The notes under the pieces: generated by a model
Told to the model about the DNA's origin: nothing
What the model saw: the letters and a program-made list of their open reading frames with translations, nothing else
Databases searched by the model: none
Position numbers and translations under genes: made by a program
Assembly: GCF_018595675.2 (NCBI RefSeq)
Contig: NZ_CP092333.1
Coordinates: 62,001-126,000 of the forward strand
Length of the DNA: 64,000 nucleotides
Reading direction: 5' to 3'
Source: Flavihumibacter fluvii
Lineage (GTDB): Bacteria; Bacteroidota; Bacteroidia; Chitinophagales; Chitinophagaceae
Part shown: one piece after another, positions 21,001 to 28,278 of the stretch
Numbering within the stretch: position 1 is the first letter of the stretch
How the letters are laid out: each line of letters opens with the position of its first letter

Positions 21001-21396
21001 GCTAACCTGGTGCTGGATTTTGATAAAGAACTCCCAATGGCCAGCATCAATCGCCAGGAGATCGGCAGGGTATTACTGAATTTGTATAACAATGCCTTTT
21101 TTGCACTTTGGGAAAAACGCAAACTGGTCAACGGTTCTTTTGAACCTGCAATCAGGGTTTCCACCAAAGCCAGGCAAAACGGGATTGAAATTTCCATTGC
21201 TGATAATGGATCCGGAATTCCCGAGAAAGTAATCGGTAAGATATTCCAGCCTTTCTTTACCACGAAACCAACGGGCCAGGGAACCGGATTAGGTTTGTCA
21301 TTGAGTTATGATATTGTCAAGGCACATGGTGGTGAACTGCAGGTAGATACCCGCGCAGGAGTGGGAACAACCTTCAATTTCTTTCTACCCGCCTAA
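18013..21396 (+). CDS. Regulator-propeller (Reg_prop/Y_Y_Y) histidine kinase
   Basis: The protein is 1127 residues. It has a signal-peptide-like N-terminus ending near NETQAQLNPD. Propeller blades run to about residue 690 (AGYIWTGTINGLSRFDG, GNIWIGGVSAINRYD, GTLWMGSFDGLIRFD). A Y_Y_Y domain follows (YAYRLENFENDWREVGS), then a membrane span at about 811-830 and a long charged coiled coil (KERERNQARELEQAKEIE). The kinase core has His894, N box LYNNAFFALWEKRK, DNGSGIP and [13 protein letters not shown]. The gene starts 13 bases after the preceding kinase, so co-transcription is likely. This core is the most diverged of the array (MLQHSQSS in place of MLQHSR). Confidence 0.93.
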   Translation: MHYRRYTQGLLPIVLLLAIMAMASMQNETQAQLNPDRLMQYSEKDGLPGADVYAVMPDHAGYIWTGTINGLSRFDGYEFKRYYYNPNDSTSIKGSLIWSLFEQPNGNIWIGGVSAINRYDPVSNIFHRYAYDHLIDQPSNIETGILNINSDANGRIYFGVRINRGEGVTHGLLYYDEKDDALKRFEYPDSLVIGEVFQSGLDKFGDFWFLSNTGLFKINQSGKLVKYHGLDAELKKSNINYSGIYADHEGYLWIGLQNQQLCRLNIKTGETIFYSLQEILGNTKRAFYFNSMDSGPNQTLWFGSNFGLICFHRNTGRFEVFNEDADKKIERGDIWSVKFDAFGTLWMGTQTKGLLKYDNTSLLKTYSNKNEEKNSLSPGWANNIREISGGKILITTGGQNGTGGFNVLDPETGMISIIPNHEIAPLIWGINSVYENAPGEYIINTYRDNYLFWPATKKVEKLNLPGVPDNTVIWTFYTDNQHNFWLGSSRGLYRRSKGASTFKLYELSVIPGSNLTSNEINGILQSRFNGLWLRSNNGLFFYDYATDKIDRHGFDKTKGDVFFSQDVNAIYEDSDSILWVGTWQGGLGKYNVRTRKIKNYTTENGLPSMSIQSILGDEENGTLWMGSFDGLIRFDKKTEQSISFSIADGIQSQLFADGSAVRTSKGYFAFGGSNGITIFKPGDIAKNSIPPKVFLTDLKLFNKSVTPGEKSILKTTISKTKEITLPYDQNNITLDFLALHFGNPAKNKYAYRLENFENDWREVGSQHTAYYSKLPPGKYIFHVKAANNNGVWNEEGASLSITILPPWWMTYWAYAAYLLGFIALGFAGDRYFRHRLIEKERERNQARELEQAKEIEKAYRGLTEAHESLKATQNQLIQAEKMASLGELTAGIAHEIQNPLNFVNNFAEVNNELLGEMNDEIAKGDLDSAREVAKHIVLNNQKINEHGKRADSIVKSMLQHSQSSRGIKEKTDINSLCDEYLRLAYHGYRAKEKSFQANLVLDFDKELPMASINRQEIGRVLLNLYNNAFFALWEKRKLVNGSFEPAIRVSTKARQNGIEISIADNGSGIPEKVIGKIFQPFFTTKPTGQGTGLGLSLSYDIVKAHGGELQVDTRAGVGTTFNFFLPA

Positions 21397-21459
21397 TGTT
21401 TAACTCTATATAATAATTTATATAATATTGCGTTATCAACCATTGACTTCTTGTGAATA

Positions 21460-22836
21460 ATGGAGTTCAATCACAACATTCGCTTTATGGCTAATCATGT
21501 TATCAAGAAGAATATCCTGAATGATAAGGTGTTTTATGGATTTTTGGTACTCGAACTGATCATATGCAGTTATTCCTTCTATAACAATGAGGTGATGGCT
21601 GGGATTTTGCAGTATTACTATGATTTCAGCCGGTTTTTCAAATCCGGCTTCAGCGATAGCTATGTCTGGCAATTGGAAGCCCCCACCTTTCCTATGTGGG
21701 GTTATGGTGTCATACTTACCCTTACTTCCAATAAATTGTTGATTATTTTTGCCCAGCAATTATTGTTTTTGTTTACAGTCTGGTTCACGGAAAACAAACT
21801 TAAAAAATGGTACCGGCAACCTGATCTGTTTACTTACCGGATACTGGTCATTTTCTCTTTCTGCCTGTTTTTTTTCAATTCCATATTATGGCCTTACGGC
21901 TTTAATTCAATGCTGTTGTTCCTTGCCCTGCTCTCAGCCATTGAATTCATTAAAGGGCAGAAACCGGTACATCTGTATACCTCTGGGGCACTGATCGGGC
22001 TCGCCTTAAACCTGCGCTCGGATTTTATTTACTTTGTGCCTTTCCTGTTTATCATCACATTTTTGTTCAGCAGGAAATTTGTGACAACCCCGCGAAACCT
22101 GGCTATTCATGCAAAAAGCCTGGCTATCCTAATTTTATTGATCACACCCTGGATGATCCATTCCTACCACAAGACAGGCCATGTGCTGGTTAATTCAACC
22201 AATGCCGGACATGTACTTTATATCAGTCTCGGACAGCTCCCGGATAATAAATGGAAAATCACCCCGCTCGATGGCGATTCCTCCATGGCGGATATCGTTA
22301 AGAACGTGGCTAAGGAACCGAACTCCTGCACTTTCAAAGCTGATTCTGTTTTGAAGAAAAAGTGGCTGGAACTGGTCGTTAATGATCCTGCTGAATATGC
22401 CAGGAAATGTATCAATAATGTAAAACTATTTATCATCAAGCCCTTTTATACCCCCGATTTTTACACGTTTACTATGGAACCCAAAGAACTCCAGAAGGTA
22501 AAGGATGAAATGTCGGGGTATATCTCCGGTTTAAAAATCGGCAGCATTATTTCCACTTTATTCAAATATTCAGATGTTTTCCTGTTTGCTGCTTTGTTTG
22601 CCCTCATTAATTTTATACTCAATCTTTTCTTCTGGTTCAATATATTAAAATACCTCCTGGTCAAGAAATTAGCGGTGCTCAATGACTATGTTTTCCTGAT
22701 CGCTTTCGGATTTATTTTTTACCAGGTCTCTTTCCAAACCCTTGCGTATTACTTCGCCAGTTACCATACGAACCTCTTTCTTACATATGTATTTTTAACC
22801 GTGCATACCCGGTCTGGCGCCTACCTGAAAGGGTAA
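21460..22836 (+). CDS. GT-C type membrane glycosyltransferase, candidate arabinofuranosyltransferase
   Basis: The protein is 458 residues with about ten hydrophobic segments and one soluble loop. The layout and the stretch WMIHSYHKTGHVLVNSTNAG near residue 235, followed by a loop with DGDSSM, recall GT39/ArnT-like bacterial glycosyltransferases. These use polyprenyl-phosphate sugars at the outer face of the inner membrane. The first loop holds acidic residues (YYYDFSRFFKSGFSDSY) where the catalytic Asp of this superfamily usually sits. The four following genes match the arabinofuranose-donor pathway, so transfer of D-arabinofuranose is the best guess, by context only. An alternative start is the ATG at 21487. 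Confidence 0.7.
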   Translation: MEFNHNIRFMANHVIKKNILNDKVFYGFLVLELIICSYSFYNNEVMAGILQYYYDFSRFFKSGFSDSYVWQLEAPTFPMWGYGVILTLTSNKLLIIFAQQLLFLFTVWFTENKLKKWYRQPDLFTYRILVIFSFCLFFFNSILWPYGFNSMLLFLALLSAIEFIKGQKPVHLYTSGALIGLALNLRSDFIYFVPFLFIITFLFSRKFVTTPRNLAIHAKSLAILILLITPWMIHSYHKTGHVLVNSTNAGHVLYISLGQLPDNKWKITPLDGDSSMADIVKNVAKEPNSCTFKADSVLKKKWLELVVNDPAEYARKCINNVKLFIIKPFYTPDFYTFTMEPKELQKVKDEMSGYISGLKIGSIISTLFKYSDVFLFAALFALINFILNLFFWFNILKYLLVKKLAVLNDYVFLIAFGFIFYQVSFQTLAYYFASYHTNLFLTYVFLTVHTRSGAYLKG

Positions 22837-22934
22837 TCTTACGAATCCGGTATAATAATCCAGGGGGTAATCCGTTTAGTAAATTGCTGTATGCTTACCT
22901 TTACGCAGCGTAGGCCCTAAAAAAATATTATCAT

Positions 22935-23822
22935 TTGGTACAGTACATAAAATTACTCCGACCGAAGGAATGGATTAAAAATTTTTTCCTGTTCCTTCCG
23001 CTCTTCTTCGCAGCCGATTTATTCAAATTTGAAAAATACCCCCCTCTGCTGCTGGGGTTCCTTGCGTTTTCCCTTGTTGCCAGCAGTATTTATATTATCA
23101 ATGATTACAGGGATATTGAATCCGATAAAAAGCATCCGACCAAATCTAAAAGGCCTTTAGCATCCGGAACGGTTTCGCCAACTGCTGCAATCATTATTTG
23201 CGGCATTTGCCTTTTGGTTGGTTTTTCAATTGCTTATCTGACCTTACCGAAATTTGTTTTTATCCTCGGTATCTATTTTACAATGAACCTGGCCTACTCC
23301 TTCGGGCTTAAAAACATTCCTGTCCTGGATACTTTTATCGTTGCTGCCGGTTTCGTTTTAAGGGCAAAGGCCGGTGCAGAACTGGCAGATGTCTACCTCT
23401 CCGAATGGTTGACTATAATGGTTTTCCTGCTGGCATTATTTATGGCCCTGGGAAAACGAAGGGATGATGTATTGCTGAAAATAGAGTCTGGTGTTGATAT
23501 GCGTAAGGCCATCCATGGCTATAACCTGAATTTCCTGAATGTGGCATTGTCCATGGTCTGCGCTGTCATCATAGTAGCCTACTTTATGTACTCCATGTCC
23601 ACCGAGGTTACTACAAGGCTGGGCACTTACCGGGTGTATTATACCACAGTCTTCATTCTTGCCGGTATCATGCGGTACCTGCAGATTATTTATGTTAATG
23701 CAGATTCCGGATCACCTACTAAAATCTTGTACAAAGACCGGTTTATCCAGATTTCCATCGTGCTCTGGATTGCCAGTTTTTACTTTATACTTTATATCAG
23801 GGATTTAAACTTTTTTAAATGA
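22935..23822 (+). CDS. UbiA-family decaprenyl-phosphate phosphoribosyltransferase (TTG start)
   Basis: The protein is 295 residues with about eight to nine membrane helices. The family Asp motifs are visible: NDYRDIESDKKHPTKSKRPL near residues 55-74 and the second region around GLKNIPVLDTFIVAAGFVLR. The opening YIKLLRPKEWIKNFFLF is typical of 5-phosphoribosyl-1-pyrophosphate:polyprenyl-phosphate phosphoribosyltransferases (the mycobacterial DPPR synthase type) rather than quinone prenyltransferases. The enzyme would make polyprenyl-phosphoryl-5-phosphoribose. The frame starts with TTG at 22935; no ATG or GTG lies suitably upstream. Its last bases overlap the next gene by four (ATGA), a sign of translational coupling. 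Confidence 0.85.
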   Translation: MVQYIKLLRPKEWIKNFFLFLPLFFAADLFKFEKYPPLLLGFLAFSLVASSIYIINDYRDIESDKKHPTKSKRPLASGTVSPTAAIIICGICLLVGFSIAYLTLPKFVFILGIYFTMNLAYSFGLKNIPVLDTFIVAAGFVLRAKAGAELADVYLSEWLTIMVFLLALFMALGKRRDDVLLKIESGVDMRKAIHGYNLNFLNVALSMVCAVIIVAYFMYSMSTEVTTRLGTYRVYYTTVFILAGIMRYLQIIYVNADSGSPTKILYKDRFIQISIVLWIASFYFILYIRDLNFFK

Positions 23823-25150
23823 AAAAAAGCGTTAGCAACTGGGGTAATTATCCTGTTATAGAGAGCGATGAACGGTTTTTTACGCTGAAAGAAAAATTAA
23901 ACAGCCTGCTGAAAGAGGATAAACAGCTGATTGCACGGGGTAATGGTCGCTGTTATGGTGATGCCGGGTTAGCTGACCAGATCATTTCTACAGTTAAATT
24001 TGATAAAGTGCTGGCTTTTGATACCACCAATGGCATTTTTGAATGCCAGTCGGGACTCACACTTGATAAAATATTGGACGTGATTGTTCCTAAGGGCTGG
24101 TTCCTGCCGGTAACACCGGGTACAAAGTTTATCAGCGTAGGTGGCGCTGTGGCCAGTGATATTCATGGTAAGAACCACCATGTCGATGGATCATTCTCCA
24201 ATCATGTAATGGAAATTGAACTCATCCTTGCGAGTGGTGAAACCATAATCTGTACCCCTGAACTTCACCATGACCTTTTTACGGCCACCTGCGGCGGAAT
24301 GGGACTTACAGGGATCATTACCCGTGTGAAATTCGGGCTGAAAAAAATTGAAACGGCCTACATTAAACAAAAGCAGGTCAAAGCCCGCAACCTCGACCAT
24401 GTTCTTGAATTATTTGAAGAATATAAACACTATACGTATTCTGTGGCCTGGATTGACTGCCTTAAAAAGGGAAGCCATTTCGGCAGGAGTATCCTGATAC
24501 TCGGCGAACATGCCTCGAAAGACGATCTTACGGAAAAACAAAAGACTGCACCATTGGTCCTGCCGATTAAAAAACAGGTTTCCATTCCCTTTTTCTTTCC
24601 ATCTTTTGTCCTTAATAAATGGTCCGTGCAGTTGTTTAATTTCCTGTATTATAATAAGAATTTCAAGAATGAGATCAATAATGTCGTTCCATACGAACCA
24701 TTTTTCTACCCGCTTGATGCTATTTTGAACTGGAACCGGGGGTATGGCCGGAAGGGCTTTGTACAATACCAGTTTGTGCTGCCACTCAGCCAGAAAGATG
24801 GTCTTACAGCCATTCTTCAGAAAATCAGTTCCAAAGGCCTTGGATCTTTCCTTGCTGTATTGAAAGTTTTCGGCAAGCAGGAGAGCCTGATTTCTTTCCC
24901 GGATGAAGGCTACACTCTTGCCCTTGATTTCCCGGTCCGGAAAGGCCTTTTTGATTTCCTTGATGAACTGGACCAAATGGTACTTCAATTTGGCGGAAGA
25001 ATATATTTATCAAAGGACGCCCGCATGAAACCTGAAATTTTCTGGAAATCCTATCCGCACGCAGTAGAATTTGCAGATATTGTCAGGAAGTATGACCCTG
25101 GCAGCAGGTTCAGTTCCGTTCAGTCAAAACGTTTGCTTCAGACCAAATAA
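23819..25150 (+). CDS. dprE1: Decaprenylphosphoryl-beta-D-ribose 2'-oxidase (DprE1-like)
   Basis: The protein is 443 residues with a FAD-binding type 4 (VAO-like) domain. The FAD-binding motifs RGNGRCYGDAGL near residue 41, PVTPGTKFISVGGAVASDIH near residue 98 and GKNHHVDGSFSNHV directly after follow the DprE1 pattern. Also present are CGGMGLTGIITRV and a C-terminal KDARM...FAD segment. DprE1 oxidises the 2'-OH of polyprenyl-phosphoryl ribose as the first half of epimerisation to arabinose. The Cys targeted by benzothiazinone drugs in mycobacteria was not located with certainty. It overlaps the phosphoribosyltransferase gene by four bases and sits 11 bases before dprE2. Confidence 0.88.
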   Translation: MKKSVSNWGNYPVIESDERFFTLKEKLNSLLKEDKQLIARGNGRCYGDAGLADQIISTVKFDKVLAFDTTNGIFECQSGLTLDKILDVIVPKGWFLPVTPGTKFISVGGAVASDIHGKNHHVDGSFSNHVMEIELILASGETIICTPELHHDLFTATCGGMGLTGIITRVKFGLKKIETAYIKQKQVKARNLDHVLELFEEYKHYTYSVAWIDCLKKGSHFGRSILILGEHASKDDLTEKQKTAPLVLPIKKQVSIPFFFPSFVLNKWSVQLFNFLYYNKNFKNEINNVVPYEPFFYPLDAILNWNRGYGRKGFVQYQFVLPLSQKDGLTAILQKISSKGLGSFLAVLKVFGKQESLISFPDEGYTLALDFPVRKGLFDFLDELDQMVLQFGGRIYLSKDARMKPEIFWKSYPHAVEFADIVRKYDPGSRFSSVQSKRLLQTK

Positions 25151-25161
25151 AACCAACCATC

Positions 25162-25893
25162 ATGCCTGTTGTATTGATCCTGGGTGCTACCTCTGATATA
25201 GGAGTCGCTATCGCGAAAAAATTTGCGGCTGAAAAGTATGGTGTGATCCTGGCTTCAAGAAATCCGGAACAGCTTTCACCACTCAAATCCGACCTGGCTA
25301 TCAGGTTTGGTATAGATTGCTATTCATGCCAGTTTGATGCGATGGATTTCGGCAGCCATCAAAATTTTTACCAATCACTTCCTGTGAAACCGGATATCGC
25401 CATTTGTATTTTCGGCTATATGAAGGATAATGAGTTTGTATCTGCTCATCCGGATGAACTGGTAAGGACAATCGGGACCAATTTTACCGGGGCTGCTTCC
25501 ATACTGAATATCATCGCCAGGGATTTTTCAAAACGCAAAAGCGGTACCATCGTCGGTATCAGTTCGGTTGCTGGTTTACGAGGCCGCCAGAGCAATTATA
25601 TTTATGGCTCCGCAAAGGCTGGCTTTATTGCCTACCTGTCGGGGTTGCGTAACCGCCTTTTCAGAGACCAGGTTCATGTGCTTACTGTGCTGCCTGGTTT
25701 TGTCAACACAAGTATGACCGAGGACCTGCAATTACCCCCATTGCTAACCGCCCAGCCGGTCGAAGTCGCTGTCGCACTCTATAAGGGGGTGTCGAAGAAA
25801 AAAAATACCATCTACGTTAAATGGTTTTGGAAATGGATCATGCTGATCATCAAAATGATTCCCGAACCCATCTTTAAAAAATTACGGTTGTGA
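25162..25893 (+). CDS. dprE2: Decaprenylphosphoryl-2-keto-beta-D-erythro-pentose reductase (DprE2-like SDR)
   Basis: The protein is 243 residues and is a short-chain dehydrogenase. The nucleotide-binding motif GATSDIG lies at residues 7-13. The catalytic Ser and YxxxK are in VGISSVAGLRGRQSNYIYG followed by SAKAG. The C-terminus is hydrophobic and basic (WFWKWIMLIIKMIPEPIFKK), as in membrane-associated DprE2. The enzyme reduces the keto intermediate made by DprE1 to polyprenyl-phosphoryl-D-arabinofuranose. Assignment to DprE2 rather than a generic SDR rests on position directly after dprE1 and on the C-terminal amphipathic tail. Confidence 0.87.
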   Translation: MPVVLILGATSDIGVAIAKKFAAEKYGVILASRNPEQLSPLKSDLAIRFGIDCYSCQFDAMDFGSHQNFYQSLPVKPDIAICIFGYMKDNEFVSAHPDELVRTIGTNFTGAASILNIIARDFSKRKSGTIVGISSVAGLRGRQSNYIYGSAKAGFIAYLSGLRNRLFRDQVHVLTVLPGFVNTSMTEDLQLPPLLTAQPVEVAVALYKGVSKKKNTIYVKWFWKWIMLIIKMIPEPIFKKLRL

Positions 25894-26483
25894 ATAAGTC
25901 AATTGCATTTTTTGATTTTGATGGGACCATTACAACCAGGGATACCATGCTTGAGCTGATCAGGCATTCGAAAGGTGATGCCAGGTTTTATGCTGGTTTC
26001 CTCTTTCTGTCGCCGCTGATGGTGGCCATGAAACTTAAATTATTAAGCAATACTTACGTAAAAGAAAGATTCCTTTCTTACTTTTTCGGAGGTATTGATG
26101 CGGAACATTTCCAGCAGCTCTGCAACCGGTTTATTGAAAATAAATTGCCTGCATTGATCAGGGAACAAGCTATGGCAGCCATTAAGGAGCACCACCTGCA
26201 ACAAACCGAAGTAGTTATCGTTTCCGCCTCGGCCTCAAACTGGATCAGCAAATGGTGTGAACAGCATAACATCACCTGCATCTCAAGTGCCATGGAAATA
26301 TCTGGTGGTAAAATTACCGGAAAGCTGCAAGGCCCTAACGTTCATGGACAAGAAAAGGTCAGGAAGATAAAAAATGCTTACGACCTGAATGTTTACCAGC
26401 GGATTTATTGTTATGGTGATACCGGTGGAGACCTGCCTATGCTTGAATTGGCCACCGACCGATTTTACAAGCCATTTCGTTGA
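25890..26483 (+). CDS. HAD-IB family phosphatase, candidate phosphoribosyl-lipid phosphatase (GTG start)
   Basis: The protein is 197 residues with all HAD motifs: FFDFDGTITTRDT (nucleophile and acid/base Asp), VVIVSASASNW (motif II Ser), and YGDTGGDLPML (motif IV). The layout is that of subfamily IB (SerB-like) with a helical cap. The GTG start at 25890 overlaps the dprE2 stop, so translation is probably coupled. The pathway needs removal of the 5-phosphate from polyprenyl-phosphoryl-5-phosphoribose. In mycobacteria a PAP2-type membrane enzyme is linked to that step, so this soluble HAD enzyme would be a non-homologous replacement. That role is inferred from position. Confidence 0.8.
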   Translation: MNKSIAFFDFDGTITTRDTMLELIRHSKGDARFYAGFLFLSPLMVAMKLKLLSNTYVKERFLSYFFGGIDAEHFQQLCNRFIENKLPALIREQAMAAIKEHHLQQTEVVIVSASASNWISKWCEQHNITCISSAMEISGGKITGKLQGPNVHGQEKVRKIKNAYDLNVYQRIYCYGDTGGDLPMLELATDRFYKPFR

Positions 26484-26543
26484 GAATTTGGTGGGATAAG
26501 GTCCCTTTTTATGTAAATTGGACTTTAATGCCGAGTTTTTAAT

Positions 26544-27887
26544 ATGTCATTGAGCCCGTTTTTATTGGTTTTTCTCCTGTACCGCATGCGTCTGCTGATG
26601 ATGCAAAATGGAGTTTGGCCTGAATGGCCGCCAAGAATAGTGAAAGCTTACTACGTAATCGGGCTGCTATTTGGTTTGTATTATATTTTGGATGAGAGTG
26701 CAGTGATCAGCTGGATCTGGAATTTGGCCATCCTTGGTATTTTTTACATTATCTACCGCATTGAAGACTTCCAAAGACTGCGCAGCTTAATGTATGCCTT
26801 CCTGCCGTTGATGGTCCTTGAGGTATTACAGGAAGCGACACACCTTGGAACCTGGAAATGGCTGAACACCCTTGAAGGATATCTCGAAAATGCCCAGGGC
26901 TTCGCCATCATCTGGCTGATCGCCATGTTTATCATCATCAGCCGGCAGAATAAAGCTCTTCGGAAAGTGGAGATGCAGCAAAAAGTGGAAGAGAAACTCA
27001 AGGAAATTGCTGTTTCCCAAAAAGCCGAGTTGGAAGTCCTGGTGGCACAAAGGACTGCCGAGATCACTAAGCAAAAAGAAGAATTGCAAAAGACTGTGGA
27101 AGAACTCAGGGCTACCCAGGCCCAGCTGATCCAGTCTGAAAAAATGGCCTCGCTGGGAGAACTTACTGCCGGTATTGCCCATGAGATCCAAAACCCACTC
27201 AATTTTGTCAATAATTTTTCTGAGGTCAATGCAGAATTGCTCGAAGAGCTTGAACACGAGATCGATAAAGGGAACCTGGAAGAAATCAGGGCCATTGCCC
27301 GCGATATTAAAGGAAACGAAACCAAGATCAACCACCATGGCAAACGTGCTGATGCCATTGTAAAAGGAATGTTGCAACATAGCCGCACAGGCAGTGGATC
27401 CAAGGAGTTAACAGATGTAAACGACCTGGCCGATGAATACCTGCGGCTGGCCTACCATGGTTTAAGGGCTAAGGATAAATCGTTTAATGCCACAATGAAA
27501 ACCGATTTTGATACCAGTTTCGGACTGTTGAATGTTGTACCCCAGGATCTTGGCCGCGTGATACTTAACCTGATCACCAATGCATTTTATGCCGTTTCTG
27601 AAAAGAAAAAACTCCAGCCACAGGGATATGAGCCCATCGTCTCTGTAAGTACAAAAAAAATAAAGAACAGGGTTGAAATTAGGGTGGCCGATAATGGCAT
27701 GGGCATCCCACAGAAGGTAATGGATAAGATTTTTCAGCCTTTCTTCACAACCAAGCCTACCGGCGAAGGCACCGGTCTCGGACTGAGTATGAGCTATGAT
27801 ATTATTACCAAAGGACACGGCGGTGAACTGCTGGTGAAAACCAGGGAAGGTGAATTCGCTGAGTTTATCATTAAGTTGCCTGTTTAA
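26544..27887 (+). CDS. Multi-pass membrane histidine kinase
   Basis: The protein is 447 residues. The N-terminal 130 residues contain about four hydrophobic segments (SPFLLVFLLYRMR, AYYVIGLLFGLYYIL, IWNLAILGIFYIIY, FAIIWLIAMFIII) and no recognised ligand domain. A long coiled coil follows (residues about 135-195), then the kinase core: His213 in [13 protein letters not shown] box LITNAFYAV, DNGMGIP and GEGTGLGLSMSYD. The core matches those of the kinases at 4697-21396, although the arabinose-lipid genes lie between. Two receiver genes follow 16 bases downstream, so they are likely partners. Confidence 0.93.
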   Translation: MSLSPFLLVFLLYRMRLLMMQNGVWPEWPPRIVKAYYVIGLLFGLYYILDESAVISWIWNLAILGIFYIIYRIEDFQRLRSLMYAFLPLMVLEVLQEATHLGTWKWLNTLEGYLENAQGFAIIWLIAMFIIISRQNKALRKVEMQQKVEEKLKEIAVSQKAELEVLVAQRTAEITKQKEELQKTVEELRATQAQLIQSEKMASLGELTAGIAHEIQNPLNFVNNFSEVNAELLEELEHEIDKGNLEEIRAIARDIKGNETKINHHGKRADAIVKGMLQHSRTGSGSKELTDVNDLADEYLRLAYHGLRAKDKSFNATMKTDFDTSFGLLNVVPQDLGRVILNLITNAFYAVSEKKKLQPQGYEPIVSVSTKKIKNRVEIRVADNGMGIPQKVMDKIFQPFFTTKPTGEGTGLGLSMSYDIITKGHGGELLVKTREGEFAEFIIKLPV

Positions 27888-27903
27888 TTGTTAAATTCAT
27901 GAT

Positions 27904-28278
27904 ATGAAAGTGCTAGTTGTAGATGATGAAAGGGATATCCAAACCCTGTTTGAACAACGCTTCAGGAAAGAGATCCGGGACAAGGTCCTGGATTTTGTAT
28001 TTGCTTTTTCCGGCGAAGATGCTTTGAAATACCTGAACGACCATGAACACGAAGCTGTATTGATCCTTTCTGATATCAACATGCCTGGAATGAGTGGATT
28101 GGAACTTCTGGCACATATCAAACAAAAATACATGAAGCCACCTCCGGTTGTCATGATGATCACTGCTTATGGCGATGCAGAAAATTTCAACACTGCCAAA
28201 GAATTGGGTGCCGATGATTTTTTAACCAAACCGGTTGACTTTACCTTATTGAAGGAAAAATTAAAAGTGATCAGCTGA
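27904..28278 (+). CDS. Single-domain response regulator (CheY-like)
   Basis: The protein is 124 residues and is a bare receiver domain. The acidic pocket (VVDDERD), phospho-acceptor Asp57 (LSDINMPGMSG), conserved Thr (MMITAYGD) and Lys (FLTKPVD) are all present. There is no output domain. It overlaps the next gene by one base (TGATG) and resembles that gene's receiver, so the two look like products of a duplication. It may act as a phosphate relay or sink for the upstream kinases. Confidence 0.93.
   Translation: MKVLVVDDERDIQTLFEQRFRKEIRDKVLDFVFAFSGEDALKYLNDHEHEAVLILSDINMPGMSGLELLAHIKQKYMKPPPVVMMITAYGDAENFNTAKELGADDFLTKPVDFTLLKEKLKVIS

Noticed and set aside
24410-24988. A 192-codon minus-strand frame inside dprE1
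   Set aside because: It lies wholly inside a well-supported gene and shows no family motif.
26753-27403. Long antisense frame (216 codons) over the kinase core, with similar ones at 16949-17533, 20586-20933 and 9900-10268
   Set aside because: They recur wherever the shared kinase core occurs, are Ser/Leu/Phe-rich as expected from reverse reading of helical coding sequence, and lack start signals.
7500-27880. Near-identical DNA stretches repeated at seven places, at first glance like a dispersed repeat or CRISPR-like pattern
   Set aside because: They are the conserved kinase-core codons of paralogous genes, spaced by whole genes. No short regular repeats with spacers were found in the window.
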